64,000 bases of DNA, taken from positions 85,647,501 to 85,711,500 of the forward strand of contig CM027381.1 in assembly GCA_015680905.1 (NCBI GenBank), in the 5' to 3' direction. The notes beneath the pieces were generated by a model. That model made no database searches, had not been told where the DNA came from, and worked only from the letters and a program-made list of their open reading frames with translations. Source of the DNA: Coptis chinensis (lineage: Eukaryota > Streptophyta > Magnoliopsida > Ranunculales > Ranunculaceae). Both the position numbers and the translations under genes were made by a program. Below are positions 53,420 through 64,000 of the stretch, in pieces. Every line of letters starts with the position of its first letter. Position 1 is the first letter of the stretch.

Positions 53420-54110
53420 TCTTGAATGAAATTGTGTCCTCATGGGTTTGAACCCATGACCTTATGTCTCTACTACTCTCTAATGTGGGGGGCTTTAGTC
53501 CCACATTGGTTACTAAACTTAAGTCACTTGAGTTTATATTGCTTTGTGTCCTTATGGAAGGATAGTGTAGAGAGATATAAGGATGTGCTCGCGCGCACAC
53601 AAGGCCACCTTGGTTTGGGGGATCTCAGGAGGTGGGAGCTCCAGAAAACCTTAGTGCGTCGTGTGCCCACACACGTCGCGCGCAGGGGGGGGGGGTGGGG
53701 GCAAATCCACCCAATTGGGCTTCATGGACTGGGCTTGTTCTTGCAAATCTCTCTTTCTCTTTTTGTTGGTGTCAAAACAGCTATTTCAAACCAAATCACG
53801 CTTTTCTTGCCCTAGGATAGTGCGTGCGTGATTCTTGCCTTCAGTTGCGCAGTTGCGACTTCAAGTTTCTATAAACCAAAACGTTTTCCCGTTTTTCAAA
53901 ACATGAAAAAATAGATCTGATTTCTCTTCCCAAAAACCATGTCTGGAGTACTGAGAGTTCCAGTGGTTGTCATTTGCTGGCGATTGACCCTTCCAATCGT
54001 GTATCACGGGAGCGTGCGCTTAAAGTTTTACGGCCACGTTACCCGGCCGGCGTTTTTTTCGTCTTAAGGAAATTGTGCCGAGCACAATCCTCAGTGATAA
54101 GTTTTATTTG
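53420..54110. mobile_element. Possible LTR fragment or solo LTR
   Basis: Contains TTTAGTCCCACATTGGTTAC, a phrase frequent in plant LTRs, a GC-rich central part with a run of ten G near 53687, and a distal stretch (GGCCACGTTACCCGGCCGGC) that resembles plant LTR ends. No partner LTR, primer site or target duplication was found, so family and limits are unsure; it would be an old fossil. Confidence 0.35.
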
Positions 54111-54189
54111 CATTCTTATTACTTTTTTGCTTTACTAGTTAATATAGAATTAACGTTTGGTGTTTATTCTGTGGTGCTTACTTTGTATT

Positions 54190-57100
54190 GAAAACGGAAG
54201 GGAGGTTTCTTCGAATTTTTGAAAGGTTTTCAATAATTAATTTCTAAATCATATGGAAGAGAGAACAATTGGAAAACCAATGGGTTTCTCTATTGCGAAG
54301 GTTTTCAAAATTAAGAGTCGCAATTAATTTTTAAGCTTGTGTTAGGCACCACAGCGAATTGTGACTCTCGATTTCAGTACGAAAGCAAATTGCTTTTTTT
54401 TCTTTTCTTTATTAAGAAGGTGGGGAGATGGAATGAAAGGAGAGCCATAGGTTTGTTTTTCTAAATTAATTTATAATCGCACTGTGGTAGAAGCACTAAG
54501 AGGTGGAGGGAGAACCCAAAAGGTTTCAAAGTTTTTCACTTAAGTCCAATTAAATTCTAATCTCGGAGAATAAAAGGGGTTAAGGGTTGGACACAAAGGG
54601 TTTCCACATTTAAGAATTTTATTTATTGCCATAATCTCACGTGGAGGCAATTGTGACCCTCGATTTATACCCTCTGAAATCGAATCCCAGCAGCTGAATC
54701 AGGAAATTGAGCTGTTTGTGTTAGAACGTTTATTAGATATTGCGTTGGAAAGTGGTAGATTGCAACCAAAGGACTACTACAGACCAAGAAAACATAGAAT
54801 GAAGGAGAGCATTCAAAGTTCAAACAGTATAAGAACATATTCAAACAAATAATAGATATAACATTTTATCGTAAGCACCTCTAAAATTTCTTAAGCTCAT
54901 GAAGCTTTAAAATGAAATAGGTGAGGGAAAACCACATTATAAACAAACATCTAAAAAGAGGGGATGGGGCTGGTTAATCTCTGGTATCATCAAATTGTGT
55001 GTTGACCATCCATATTATATCTCTATTATTCAAACATTACAATCATTTGTATAGTAACTAAACCATAAAAGTGTAGAGTGGAAAATAGATGTTTCGAGGT
55101 AGTGATTCCGGAACGCTTACAATAGCTTATTGGAGGATGAACTTGGCCATCAGGAAATGCAAGACTAACAAATAAACTATCCAACAAAGGAAATTTGATG
55201 GAGAAGCTAAACTTCGGTAGAACGTATTCCTATCAACAATTATCAAATTAATTTAGAATTAATAGCTAAAGAAATAGTTTTATAGCACGTACAAATTAGC
55301 AGCGGAAAACAAAGATCAATATATGTGTGACTTTAAAACATACCGGACTCACCGAGATTTCCCAAAAGAGGTTCCATAATTCTTTTCTTTTGTTCCTTCC
55401 TTTCTAAACACAGAGCAATAAAAACTTGATCAGTGAAAATCATCAACACGCCATATTAAAAAAAAAAAAAAAAAATAGCAACAAATAAAAAAATTCGTTC
55501 CACCAAATCACCTAATGTTACCACATTCCAATTATTTGAATAGAGCATGCAAAAGAGTAGCGCCAATCGACAAAAATGAATCCATTTGAGTATCATTGAC
55601 ATTTCCAATTTTCTGCCATTATTAGTTCGTTGGTCAATAAACCAATGAAAGTAAAAAAGAAAATTACCTGAAAGAGGAGGGCTTCAGAACTAAAAACGAT
55701 AACGATGAAGAAAAAGAACAGTACATTAGCAGGATTATAGAGAGACAAACTAATGTTGATTCGAGAGATGAGACCGTTGAAGAAGAGGAAGAGTGGTTAG
55801 GAGTGAGGAGACGAAGCGTTTTGGATCTTGGGATAACAATAATAATTAATAAACTTTATTAAGGGAAATAAACACTTTAATTCTAATCGTGATAATTTAT
55901 TGACTCACATTTTGCCTTAATGACGAAAGTGATAACCAAGGGTTTGCACACGAAGGGTTTTCACAATTAAGACATTTAATTAATTTCTAATCCAAGGTGG
56001 CGGCATGGTGACCCTTGATTTATGCCCCCTAAAATCGAATCCCAGCCGCGAGTCAGGAAACCGAGTTGTACAACAATATTTTGAATCATAATACCTCTAT
56101 TAGAGTTTGTTGTGATTTGAAATCAGCCACTCTAATTTCTTGGACAACACAATTATGAATCAGCCGCTCCAACTTTTTGAATCACAAACTTCCTTATCCA
56201 CATTTCTAAAATTCCAAATGCAACAAAACCCAAGAACTTGATTGCAAACAAATCAGTTTAAATAGAGGTAACTTACAAATATGAGTCGCCAATCAATTTG
56301 TATTCCTGTAATTGCATAAAAATCCATACTTCTTAAACTTAATCACAATAAATAAATCTATATTGCAAACATACACAAAAAATGATATATCAAGCGCCAA
56401 ATTGGCTTCAATTTCAAACCAATACAACTACACAATTAATACATGAAAAAGATTGTGTTGAATGCTCGTAGATACTACAAAGATTACAACATATACAAAG
56501 TAGATTATAAAATTTTTGAACAAAATCCTACAAACCTCACTGCTTCAGAATAACTTGGTAGAGATTGGAGACGGAGTTATGAAAAACCAACATATTAAGG
56601 ATTTGCTAAGCATATACGACAAACATGAAAACCAAGGCACAAAATAATGTATGGAGAGACATGATTAGCATACTATACAAACACACACACACAATCTCAC
56701 GATATTCTAAAAAATTAAATATTTGTGTTTCATTTGATTAAAGAGTGGAACAAAATCAGAAACAGATCTAAATCAATCCAATAGACCAAATTCATTCGAA
56801 TAATACCGGATTCGAGCCAGAAGAAGAAGTTCGAGAGTGAAACCGAACTCACCAAAAAATATAAACTGGATAAAGATAAACTTCTTCGAGGGATACACAC
56901 AATGGGGAAAATCCGCAGAGTGCTTCAAATCGAATTAACTGCAAACAAATGACGAACTTAAATACCAAGCATACAACATCATAAAGTAAGTAAGTTCAAG
57001 ACAGAGTGTTGAGTGCTTAATTTTTCAAATAAAAAGTAACTAAAAATGAATAACAATTATAATATACAGCAAAAAAAAGTGCAAGGATGGCCCAATTTCT

Positions 57101-57595
57101 AGATCAATAATGATAAGAGAAGTCTTACCCATTGGCGACATATGTTGATTATGAAGATAGATTATAATGTTGAACATTACAATTCTAAAGAGAGACAAAA
57201 AGAAAAAGAGCTAATCAGGGGAAAGAAAAACATAAACTGATGTTGGGGTTTAATTTCTGATTACCATTTTCCTTCACCTTTTTATTAGCAACTGATTCAC
57301 TGGCGTTAGGGCATGAGTTAGATAGAGAGAGATGCCATTTGGGAAAAAGATTGGAGAAGTTTCTTCCATTGTATGCATCTATGTGTGTGTGTGGGGGTGG
57401 GGAAGAGGAAGAGAGAACAATTATTGTGGAGTTCAATAGAGAGGAGAGGGAAATGTTTTTTGTTCGTTATATTACCATAATTAAGAAAAAGTGATAATCA
57501 AGGGTTTTCACACGAAGGGTTTTCACAATTAAGACATTTGATTAATTCCTAATCCAACGTGGCAGCACGGTGATCCTCGATTTATACGAGCTGTT
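54190..57595. repeat. Degenerate direct-repeat family, about five copies
   Basis: A phrase AAGGGTTTTCACAATTAAGA then ATTAATTTCTAATCC, GGTGGCGGCA-like, TGACCCTCGATTT and AATCGAATCCCAGC recurs near 54570-54725, 55925-56070 and 57490-57595, with weaker forms near 54190-54385 and 54410-54530. Between them lie AT-rich stretches without recognisable genes. The spacing is about 1.35-1.55 kb for the last three. Confidence 0.65.
54726..57460. other. AT-rich spacers between the degenerate repeats
   Basis: No conserved frame. The purine-rich block before the 55925 copy (about 55670-55830) and that before the 57490 copy (about 57180-57450) have leader-like composition on the minus strand, so each unit might once have held a gene. 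Confidence 0.3.
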
Positions 57596-57604
57596 TTGTT
57601 AAGT

Positions 57605-57638
<34 letters not shown>

Positions 57639-57902
57639 TTCGTAGAAATGAACCAAATATATTTTTTAATTTTTTTAGAAATGAACCAATCCATCATAAG
57701 AAATTAAAAAAAATAAAAAAATAAATAATTTCTACGTATATATATTAAAAAATTATTTTTAAAAAAAAAATTGTATATCGTAATTTTTTTTTAAAAAAAA
57801 ACACTATATATATCGTAGATTTTTTTTAAAAACTTCTTATGATGGATTGGTTCATTTCTTAAAAAATTAAAAAAAAAACAAAATATATATATATATCCAA
57901 AT

Positions 57903-58262
57903 AAGTAGCTACTTAAGTTAACTTAAAATAAGTATGTAGGTAAAACTTCACCTATAAAATAAATTAATGTTTTGTGGATATGATATACTTACTGTAAAGA
58001 TTATCTCCATAAAATTTCAGCTCATTTGAAAACCTCTAACATTAGCAAAAAATTATTGTAAAAACTCAACATTTCTAGACCGTTAGATTTATTTTTAAAG
58101 ATGACAATAATTTTTATCTATGTTAGAGATTTCCAAATTAACTAAAATTTTGTGGGGATGATCTTTATGGTAAGTGTTTCACATCCACAAAAAATTAGCT
58201 TTGAATTCATTTTATAGGTAAAGTTTTCTTACTTATTTTAGGTGTAGTAACTTTTTAGAGAA
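57903..58262. mobile_element. Foldback MITE, family B, copy 1
   Basis: Starts AAGTAGCTACTTAAGTTAAC and ends with the inverse phrase (ACTTATTTTAGGTGTAGTAA). The arms are near-complementary over most of their length, with TA-rich flanks. Non-coding. Confidence 0.65.
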
Positions 58263-58334
58263 GGACTATATATATATAAAATGAATTCAAAGCTAATTTT
58301 TTTATGGATGTGAAACACTCACTATATATATATA

Positions 58335-58727
58335 CAGCCCGGCTCCTAAAAGGACCTTAAATAAGTATCAAATCTAAAACACCTACAACTTCACCTACAA
58401 AATGATTTAAACCCTAATCTTTTGTGCATATGATCTACTAACCATAAAGAACATCTCTACAAAAATTCAACTCGTTTGATATCCTTTAACTTAGATAAAA
58501 TTGTTTTCTACTTTTGAATATATATATAAAGGTCCAGAAATGTCTAATTTTTGCATTCATCTTTTGCCAGTGTTAAAAATTGTCAAACGAGTTGAATTTT
58601 TGTAGAGATGTTCTTTATAGTTAGCAGATTATATGCACAAAAGATTAGGGTTTAAATCATTTTGTAGGTGAAGTTGTGGGTGTTTTAGATTTGGTACTTA
58701 TTTAAGGTTCTTTTAGGAGCCGGACTG
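58335..58727. mobile_element. Foldback MITE, family A
   Basis: Ends CAGCCCGGCTCCTAAAAGGA and TTCTTTTAGGAGCCGGACTG are inverted repeats, and the arms pair over about 190 bp around a short AT-rich centre. It is inserted in a TA repeat, so the target duplication cannot be separated from the microsatellite. Its internal order of motifs parallels family B. Confidence 0.8.
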
Positions 58728-58945
58728 TATATATATATATATAATTTTTATTTATTTATTTATTTTATTTTTTTAGAAATGACTTTATTTGGTTCATTGA
58801 TGTTTTTAAAAAAATATTAATTTCTACGATATATATAATTTCATGTAAAATCGTATTCAAGTACTATCTTCAACAAATTTATCAACATAAATAGTTAATA
58901 CAATGTAAATCTATAATAAGAAACTCTAAGTAGAGCACAAGAAAC

Positions 58946-59300
58946 TCAGGCTGTCACCCTCCTATGGGTAACACAGAAAACAACAAAGACAACGACAACA
59001 CAAACGTGAAGTACGATGCTATAGATATATGCATCGCCCTCCACCTCCTCTCGTTGATGTACAGGATAACTAACCCTGTCATCGCGGTAGTAACAAATCT
59101 TACTGCGTCTACAATACCCTGGGTCAGAGCAGACCCAAGGTACGTGGTCACAATAAGATACGTACCCACACTAAGCCCAATTACCCTAGTATGCCATCCA
59201 CCCTGAAGCGTGTGTGGATACTGAATACCCAAATAAGTAACCGAAACAGCAACTGAAAAATCAAATGCCAGTTTTGCAATACGGATCGTATACTACGTGA
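58946..59300 (-). pseudogene. Membrane-protein last exon, copy 1
   Basis: The minus strand reads GIQYPHTLQGGWHTRVIGLS, VGTYLIVTTYLGSALTQGIV and MTGLVILYINERRWRAMHIS, with four hydrophobic spans, then a stop region followed by shared 3'-UTR-like sequence. One frame shift separates the first residues from the rest and another changes the C-terminus relative to copy 3. I do not recognise the family. No upstream exons are present, so it is a partial duplicate. Confidence 0.5.
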
Positions 59301-59360
59301 GACCGGCTGACGACGAGACGACGTTATATATATATAACTTGAGTAGCTACTTATTTACGT

Positions 59361-59364
<4 letters not shown>

Positions 59365-59433
<69 letters not shown>
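59365..59433. repeat. (TA)n microsatellite
   Basis: About 34 TA units. Shorter TA tracts at 57607-57636, 60381-60414 and 61003-61026 separate other blocks of the array. Confidence 0.95.
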
Positions 59434-59435
<2 letters not shown>

Positions 59436-59662
59436 TAGAAATGAACCAATCCATCATAAGAAATTAAAAATAAAATAAATAATAAATAATTTCTACGTAC
59501 ATATATTAAAAAATTAATTTTAAAAAAAAATTTGTATATCGTAAAAATTAAAAAAACATTATATATATCGTAGATTTTTTTTAAAAAAAAAAAATTTCTT
59601 ATGTTGGATTGGTTCATTTCTTAAAAAATTAAAAAATATATTTGGTTCATTTATATATATAT

Positions 59663-59960
59663 AAGTAGCTACTTAAGTTAACTTAAAATAAGTATGTAGG
59701 TAAAACTTCACCTATAAAATGAATTAATGTTTTGTGGATATGATATACTTACTGTAAAGATTATCTCCATAAAATTTCAGCTCATTTGGAAACCTCTAAC
59801 ATTAGCAAAAAATTATTGCAAAAACTCAATATTTCTAGACCGTTAGATTTCTTTTTAAAGATGACAACAATTTTTATCTATGTTAGAGGTTTCCAAATGA
59901 GTTGAAATTTTGTGGAGATGATCTTTATGGTGAGTGCTTCACAACCACAAAAAAATTAGT
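59663..59960. mobile_element. Foldback MITE, family B, copy 2 (partial)
   Basis: Begins AAGTAGCTACTTAAGTTAAC and shows most of both arms, but the distal end is missing before the next element starts at 59983. Confidence 0.6.
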
Positions 59961-59982
59961 TTTTATGATTTTTATATATATA

Positions 59983-60377
59983 GTCATTTTCTAAAAAGTT
60001 ACTACTTAAGTTAACCTAAAATAAGTACGTAAGTAAAACTTTACCTATAAAATGAATTCAAAACTAATTTTTTGTGGTTGTGAAGCACTCACCATAAATA
60101 TCATCCCCACAAAATTTCAACTCATTTGGAAACCTCTAACATAGATAAAAATTGTTGTCATCTTTAAAAAGAAATCTAACGGTCTAGAAATATTGAGTTT
60201 TTGCAATAATTTTTTGCTAATGTTGGAGGTTTCCAAAATGAGCTGAAAGTTTATGGAGATGGTCTTTAAAGTGAGTATATCATATCCACAAAACATTGGG
60301 GTTGAATTCATTTTATAAGTGAAGTTTTACCTATGTACTTATTTTAAGTTAACTTAAGTAGCTACTTTTTAGAGAAT

Positions 60378-60380
<3 letters not shown>
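59983..60380. mobile_element. Foldback MITE, family B, copy 3 (complete)
   Basis: GTCATTTTCTAAAAAGTTAC at the left and AGCTACTTTTTAGAGAATGAC-type sequence at the right form the terminal inverted repeat. Arms of about 190 bp meet at CTAACGGTCTAGAAATATTG. Both ends abut TATATA, so the insertion site was a TA repeat. 398 bp, non-coding. Confidence 0.8.
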
Positions 60381-60419
<39 letters not shown>

Positions 60420-60640
60420 TTATTTTAGAAATGACTGTCTTTGATTAATTATATTTGGTTAAGTTTTTTAGAAATGACCGTATTTGGTTCATTAATGTTT
60501 TTAAAAAAATATTAATTTCTACGATATATATAATTTCATGTAAAATCGTATTCAAGTATTATCTTCAACAAATTTATCAACAAAAATAGTTAATACAATG
60601 TAAATCTATAATAAGAAACTCTAAGTAGAGCACAAGAAAC

Positions 60641-61000
60641 TCAGACTGTCAACCTCCTACGGCTAAAACAGAAAACAACAAACACTACTACAACCACAAA
60701 CGTGAAGTACTATGCTATAAATATATGCATCGCCCTCCACCTCCTCTCGCTGATGTACAAGATAACTAACCCTGTCATCGCGGTAGTAACAAATCCTACT
60801 GCGTCTACAATACCATGTGTCAGAGCAGACCAAAGGTACGTGGTCACAATAAGATACATACCCACACTAAGCCCAATTACCCAGCTGACATGCCATCCAC
60901 CCTAAAGCGTGTGTGGATACTGAATACCCATATAAGTAACCGGAACAGCAGCTGAAAAATCAAATGCAAGTTTCGTTATACATATCGCATACTCGTATAC
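60641..61000 (-). pseudogene. Membrane-protein last exon, copy 2
   Basis: Same protein as at 58946 and 61650 (FDFSAAVPVTYMGIQYPHTL, VIGLSVGMYLIVTTYL, ISERRWRAMHIFIA). Several in-frame stops make it the most decayed copy. The same 3' block and 5' acceptor-like edge (CTAGGTATACGAG) are present. Confidence 0.5.
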
Positions 61001-61027
61001 CTAGACATATATATATATATATATATA

Positions 61028-61410
61028 AACCAAATAAGTTGCTACTTAAGTTAACTTAAAATAAGTATGTAGGTAAAACTTCAGTTATAAAATGAATTAA
61101 TGTTTTGTGGATATAATATACTTACTGTAAAGATCATCTTAATAAAATTTCAGCTCATTTGGAAACCTCTACCATTAGCAAAAAAATATTACAAAAACTC
61201 AACATTTTTAGACCGTTAAACTTCTTTTTAAAGATGACAATAATTTTTATCTATGTTAGAGATTTCTAAATTAGCTAAAATTTTGTGGGGATGATTTTTA
61301 TGGTGAGTGTTTCACATTTACAAAAAATTAGATTTGAATTCATTTTATAGGTGAAGTTTTACTTACCTACTTATTTTAGGTTAACTTAAGTAGTAACTTT
61401 TTAGAGAAGT
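61028..61410. mobile_element. Foldback MITE, family B, copy 4
   Basis: AAGTTGCTACTTAAGTTAAC to GTTAACTTAAGTAGTAAC, with arms as in the other copies but more diverged. Confidence 0.65.
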
Positions 61411-61649
61411 ATATATATATATATATTAATTGTTTTTAGAAATGACCGTATTTGGTTCATTATATTATGGTTAATTGTTTTAGAAATGACTGTATTTGGT
61501 TCATTAATTTTTTTAAAATATTAATTTCTAATATATATATAATTTCATTTAAAATCGTATTCAAGTACTATCTTCAACAAAATTATCTACATAAATAGTT
61601 AATACAATGCAAATCTACAATAAGAAACTCTAAGTAGAGCACAAGAAAC

Positions 61650-62006
61650 TCAGGCTGTCAACCTCCTACGGGTAACACAAAAAACAACAAACACTACTAC
61701 AACCACAAACGTGAAGTATGATGCTATAAATATATACATCGCCCTCCACCTCCTCTCGCTGATGTACAGGATAACGAACCCTGTCATTGCGGTAGTAACA
61801 ATTCCTACTGCGTCTACAATAGCCTGGGTCAGAGCATACCCAAGGTACGTGGCCACAATAAGATACGTACCCACACTAAGCCCAATTACCCTTACATGCC
61901 ATCCACCCAGAAGCTTGTGTGGATACTGAATACCTAGATAAGTAACCGAAACAGCAGCTGAAAAATCAAATGCCAGTTTCGCAATAAAGATCACATACTT
62001 GTATAC
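61650..62006 (-). CDS. Membrane-protein last exon, copy 3 (open frame)
   Basis: After an acceptor-like TTGTTCAG at about 62007, the minus strand is open for 118 codons: VYKYVIFIAKLAFDFSAAVS, VTYLGIQYPHKLLGGWHVRV, VIGLSVGTYLIVATYLGYAL, VTTAMTGFVILYISERRWRA and a hydrophobic VVVVVFVVFCVTRRR end before TGA. Four predicted spans: about 5-27, 45-66, 70-92 and 98-116. There is no initiator Met at the exon start, so it should be the last exon of a larger gene, but no upstream exon is visible within the array. I do not recognise the family; a SWEET-like reading was considered and dropped. Flanked by family B MITEs. Confidence 0.45.
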   Translation of the reverse strand, partial: VYKYVIFIAKLAFDFSAAVSVTYLGIQYPHKLLGGWHVRVIGLSVGTYLIVATYLGYALTQAIVDAVGIVTTAMTGFVILYISERRWRAMYIFIASYFTFVVVVVFVVFCVTRRRLTA

Positions 62007-62138
62007 CTGAACAATATATATATATATATAACTTAAGTAGCTACTTATTTTAGGTTAACTGTATATATATATCGTAGAAATGAACCAAATATATTTTTTA
62101 ATTTTTTTTAGAAATGAACCAATCCATCATAAGAAATA

Positions 62139-62145
<7 letters not shown>

Positions 62146-62216
<71 letters not shown>
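62146..62216. repeat. (TA)n microsatellite
   Basis: About 36 TA units, joined directly to the duplicated purine-gene upstream sequence. Confidence 0.95.
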
Positions 62217-62218
<2 letters not shown>

Positions 62219-63352
62219 AAACGGGAATAGTTGTCCGTCTGACCCGCTGCTATAATTGTGAAAATGGTTGTGAATTTAACAATTGTTGTGATGGAAACGT
62301 GGTTTTAGTAGCGCGTTGGTGACCCAAATTTCCAAAATAATTGCTACCTCTCATTCAAACATTAACGACAACCTTTGCCACATGTAATTTTGAGTCATTG
62401 ATTGAAATTAACAATCTTTTGATTTTTTTTTTAGAACATAGTTTAGGGTTAAGGCAAACCCTGACTTGCCATTAAAATCTCATGAATTTTTTTCCTTCTT
62501 TATCCTCTTATCCAATGGAGGTATAAAGAAGGTACATCTCTCACCATTAAACATGATGGCTAGGTAGTCAGCTGCCCTATTTGTTTCTCTGTAGACATGT
62601 ATGTATGAAATACATAATCCCTGTGTTAGCCCTTTAATAGCTAGGACTGTATTCATACAGTACTAAGGTGGTGGTTTTGTTCCCTTTAGAATATTGATGG
62701 CACTTTGAGAGTTAGATGCTGCCACAATCTCTTTTTTCCCAAGCAATGTGCAACCTTGCAAACCATAAAGAATCCCTTGGAGTTCCTGGTATAATACGGA
62801 TCCCATGCCCCCTTCTCCAATGTAGGCTAGTAAGATTTCTCCATCTGCATCTTGTATTGCCCCACCAATACCTGTTGTTGAGTCATTCATAGCCCCATCA
62901 AAGTTTAGTTTGACTGCATTTCCCGTTGGCTTGATCCATGAGCATGGAGTGGGCTCTTTTCTCTTGAAATTTACTCGAATTTCTACCCTCTCCATGAGGA
63001 TTCTTCCCTTGATCGTGTCTTGAACATCTTTAACCTGACTTTGTAAGTAAATTTTCATTTCTTTAATCAGATTCTCTTTCATTATGCTGCTGGGTTTGCT
63101 TGTGTTCTCGAATCTTCTATGGTTCCTTTCATTCTACAAAAGCGATATTTTAGTATTAACTATATTTTATCTTTTTTGCACAAAAGCGAGATCGATCTCT
63201 TGTTGTTCCAAATCATAGTGCTGTGGGCACCCCATAAACACTTGGGTTATTTAAATGAATTTTATACACAAGGCCAGCCTGGGCTTTTGTTGTCTAAGCC
63301 CTTGCACTGGCTAAGCCGAAACCAAGCCCCATTAAGCACAAAAAAGCCCACT
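62213..63352. repeat. Second copy of the purine-gene upstream region
   Basis: Matches 23582-24000 from ATATTGAAACGGGAATAG to AAGCACAAAAAAGCCC, split by a LINE remnant (62421-63150) and with about 33 extra bases near 63224. The left neighbour here is a TA repeat, not a MULE TIR, so it shows the flank without the MULE. Similarity ends before the start codon of the gene. Confidence 0.85.
62421..63150 (-). mobile_element. LINE 3' remnant with RNase H
   Basis: It interrupts the duplicated upstream sequence. A T run at 62421-62431 is the poly(A) tail read from the other strand, next to a 3' UTR phrase (GGTTAAGGCAAACCCTGACT) shared with the LINE at 43.8 kb. The frame at 63082-62663 holds the RNase H domain: KLNFDGAMNDSTTGIGGA (first Asp), YQELQGILYGLQG (Glu), then VAASNSQSAINIL, where the family has Asp but this copy has Asn. 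The frame ends early at KPPP and the fourth acid is missing. 5'-truncated and dead. Confidence 0.75.
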
Positions 63353-63529
63353 GTAGTGTTAAAAAATGAAATAAAAAAACTGATTGATTCTAAGATCTAG
63401 TCCAAAGGCCCAAAGAAAATAAGAAACAAATGTCCCATTTTATGGATCTCGCATATGACCCTTTAAAACTCCAAGCTGGCCCTCTCTATATACTTTCAAG
63501 TTTTTGGAATTTGAACTTACAACAACCAC

Positions 63530-63954
63530 CATAGTACAAAATATCGCTATATATCACGATAAATATCGAGATTTCAACAAAAGATATGTAAATATTGCAA
63601 TATGCTTAGAAATATATACAACTGCAAATATCGACGATATTTTGATGATATTTATAATATTATTGATATTTTAGGATATATTGTGATATTTGGAGATATT
63701 TGACGATATTTTGAATAGATAACAATTTTATTTAATATTTATCATTATATTTCAAACAAACATAAATTATATATCATGATATATCAAGAAATATCCACAA
63801 TATCCATGATATTTGTCGATATTTTGGATATATCTACAATATTTGCATATGAAACAATGTCAAATATCCCCAAAGAGAGAGATATATCCACGATACATAT
63901 ATATCCATAAATCAGAGATTGATATTTTGCCATATTCTGATATTTTGTACTATG
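63530..63954. mobile_element. hAT-like MITE rich in ATATCGATATT motifs
   Basis: Ends CATAGTACAAAATATC and GATATTTTGTACTATG are perfect inverted repeats of 16 bp. Flanks ACAACCAC and ACAACAAC match at 7 of 8. The 425-bp body is filled with GATATT and AATATC words in both orientations. Confidence 0.75.
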
Positions 63955-64000
63955 ACAACAACTACTTTTGTTTTATGGAAGTTTTCCTTTCATGGCTATA

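Noticed and set aside
53440-53470. tRNA-like B box (GGTTTGAACCC)
   Set aside because: No matching A box, acceptor stem or cloverleaf around it.
58964-59206. Plus-strand frames opposite the membrane exons (also 60702-60905 and 61711-61929)
   Set aside because: Antisense shadows of the minus-strand exon; the minus strand has the hydrophobic spans, acceptor and 3' context.
61650-62006. Reading the membrane exon as a SWEET sugar transporter
   Set aside because: Only a vague likeness around the third span and the charged ERRW turn; the diagnostic proline motifs are absent.

Overview
This is nuclear DNA of a flowering plant, very probably a eudicot. It is AT-rich and intron-bearing, is dominated by mobile elements (hAT, Harbinger, Mutator, Helitron, LINE, Copia, Gypsy), and holds one convincing host gene plus inserted mitochondrial DNA. 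No tRNA gene, complete rRNA gene or CRISPR array was recognised.

Layout. 1-7.8 kb: mostly unassigned sequence with a CTCGAG-rich hAT MITE, a Harbinger-type MITE, a Helitron 3' end, a decayed RNase H-like exon and a possible unrecognised minus-strand gene near 5.7-6.1 kb. 7.8-9.3 kb: 5' part of a Copia fossil (LTR, primer site, gag). 9.3-13.2 kb: a decayed exon of an ecdysoneless (ECD/SGT1-like) gene and a patch that looks mitochondrial. 13.2-14.4 kb: a short Helitron. 15.1-15.9 kb: 5' end of a Gypsy fossil. 15.9-23.6 kb: a 7.6-kb Mutator-like element with inverted ends of about 260 bp. It carries an open CCHC/GRF zinc-finger gene, a decayed FAR1-type MULE transposase gene, a captured exon of the autophagy gene ATG2 and a possible captured transit-peptide exon.

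24.08-28.60 kb: the host gene for phosphoribosylformylglycinamidine synthase (purine synthesis), with three exons, one apparent single-base frame break, and a second intron bounded by 15-bp direct repeats as if it had arrived as an insertion. 29.7-43.5 kb: a minus-strand Copia fossil into which about 8.1 kb of mitochondrial DNA was inserted. That insert includes the 5' end of mitochondrial 18S rRNA and several membrane-type reading frames. 43.8-45.4 kb: a LINE remnant hit by a hAT MITE. 49.0-52.3 kb: a short non-autonomous Gypsy element with gag only and a 33-bp minisatellite. 54.2-57.6 kb: a degenerate direct-repeat family. 57.6-62.2 kb: a composite array of three copies of a membrane-protein last exon, mixed with palindromic MITEs and TA microsatellites. 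62.2-63.35 kb: a second copy of the purine gene's upstream region, interrupted by a LINE remnant. 63.5-63.95 kb: another hAT-like MITE.

How the parts relate: the purine gene is the only clear cellular function. The MULE ends about 500 bp upstream of its start codon, and the duplicate at 62 kb shows that flank without the MULE. Captured host exons inside the MULE are the most distinctive biology. All coordinates and similarities are by eye and from memory of protein families; no database search was run.
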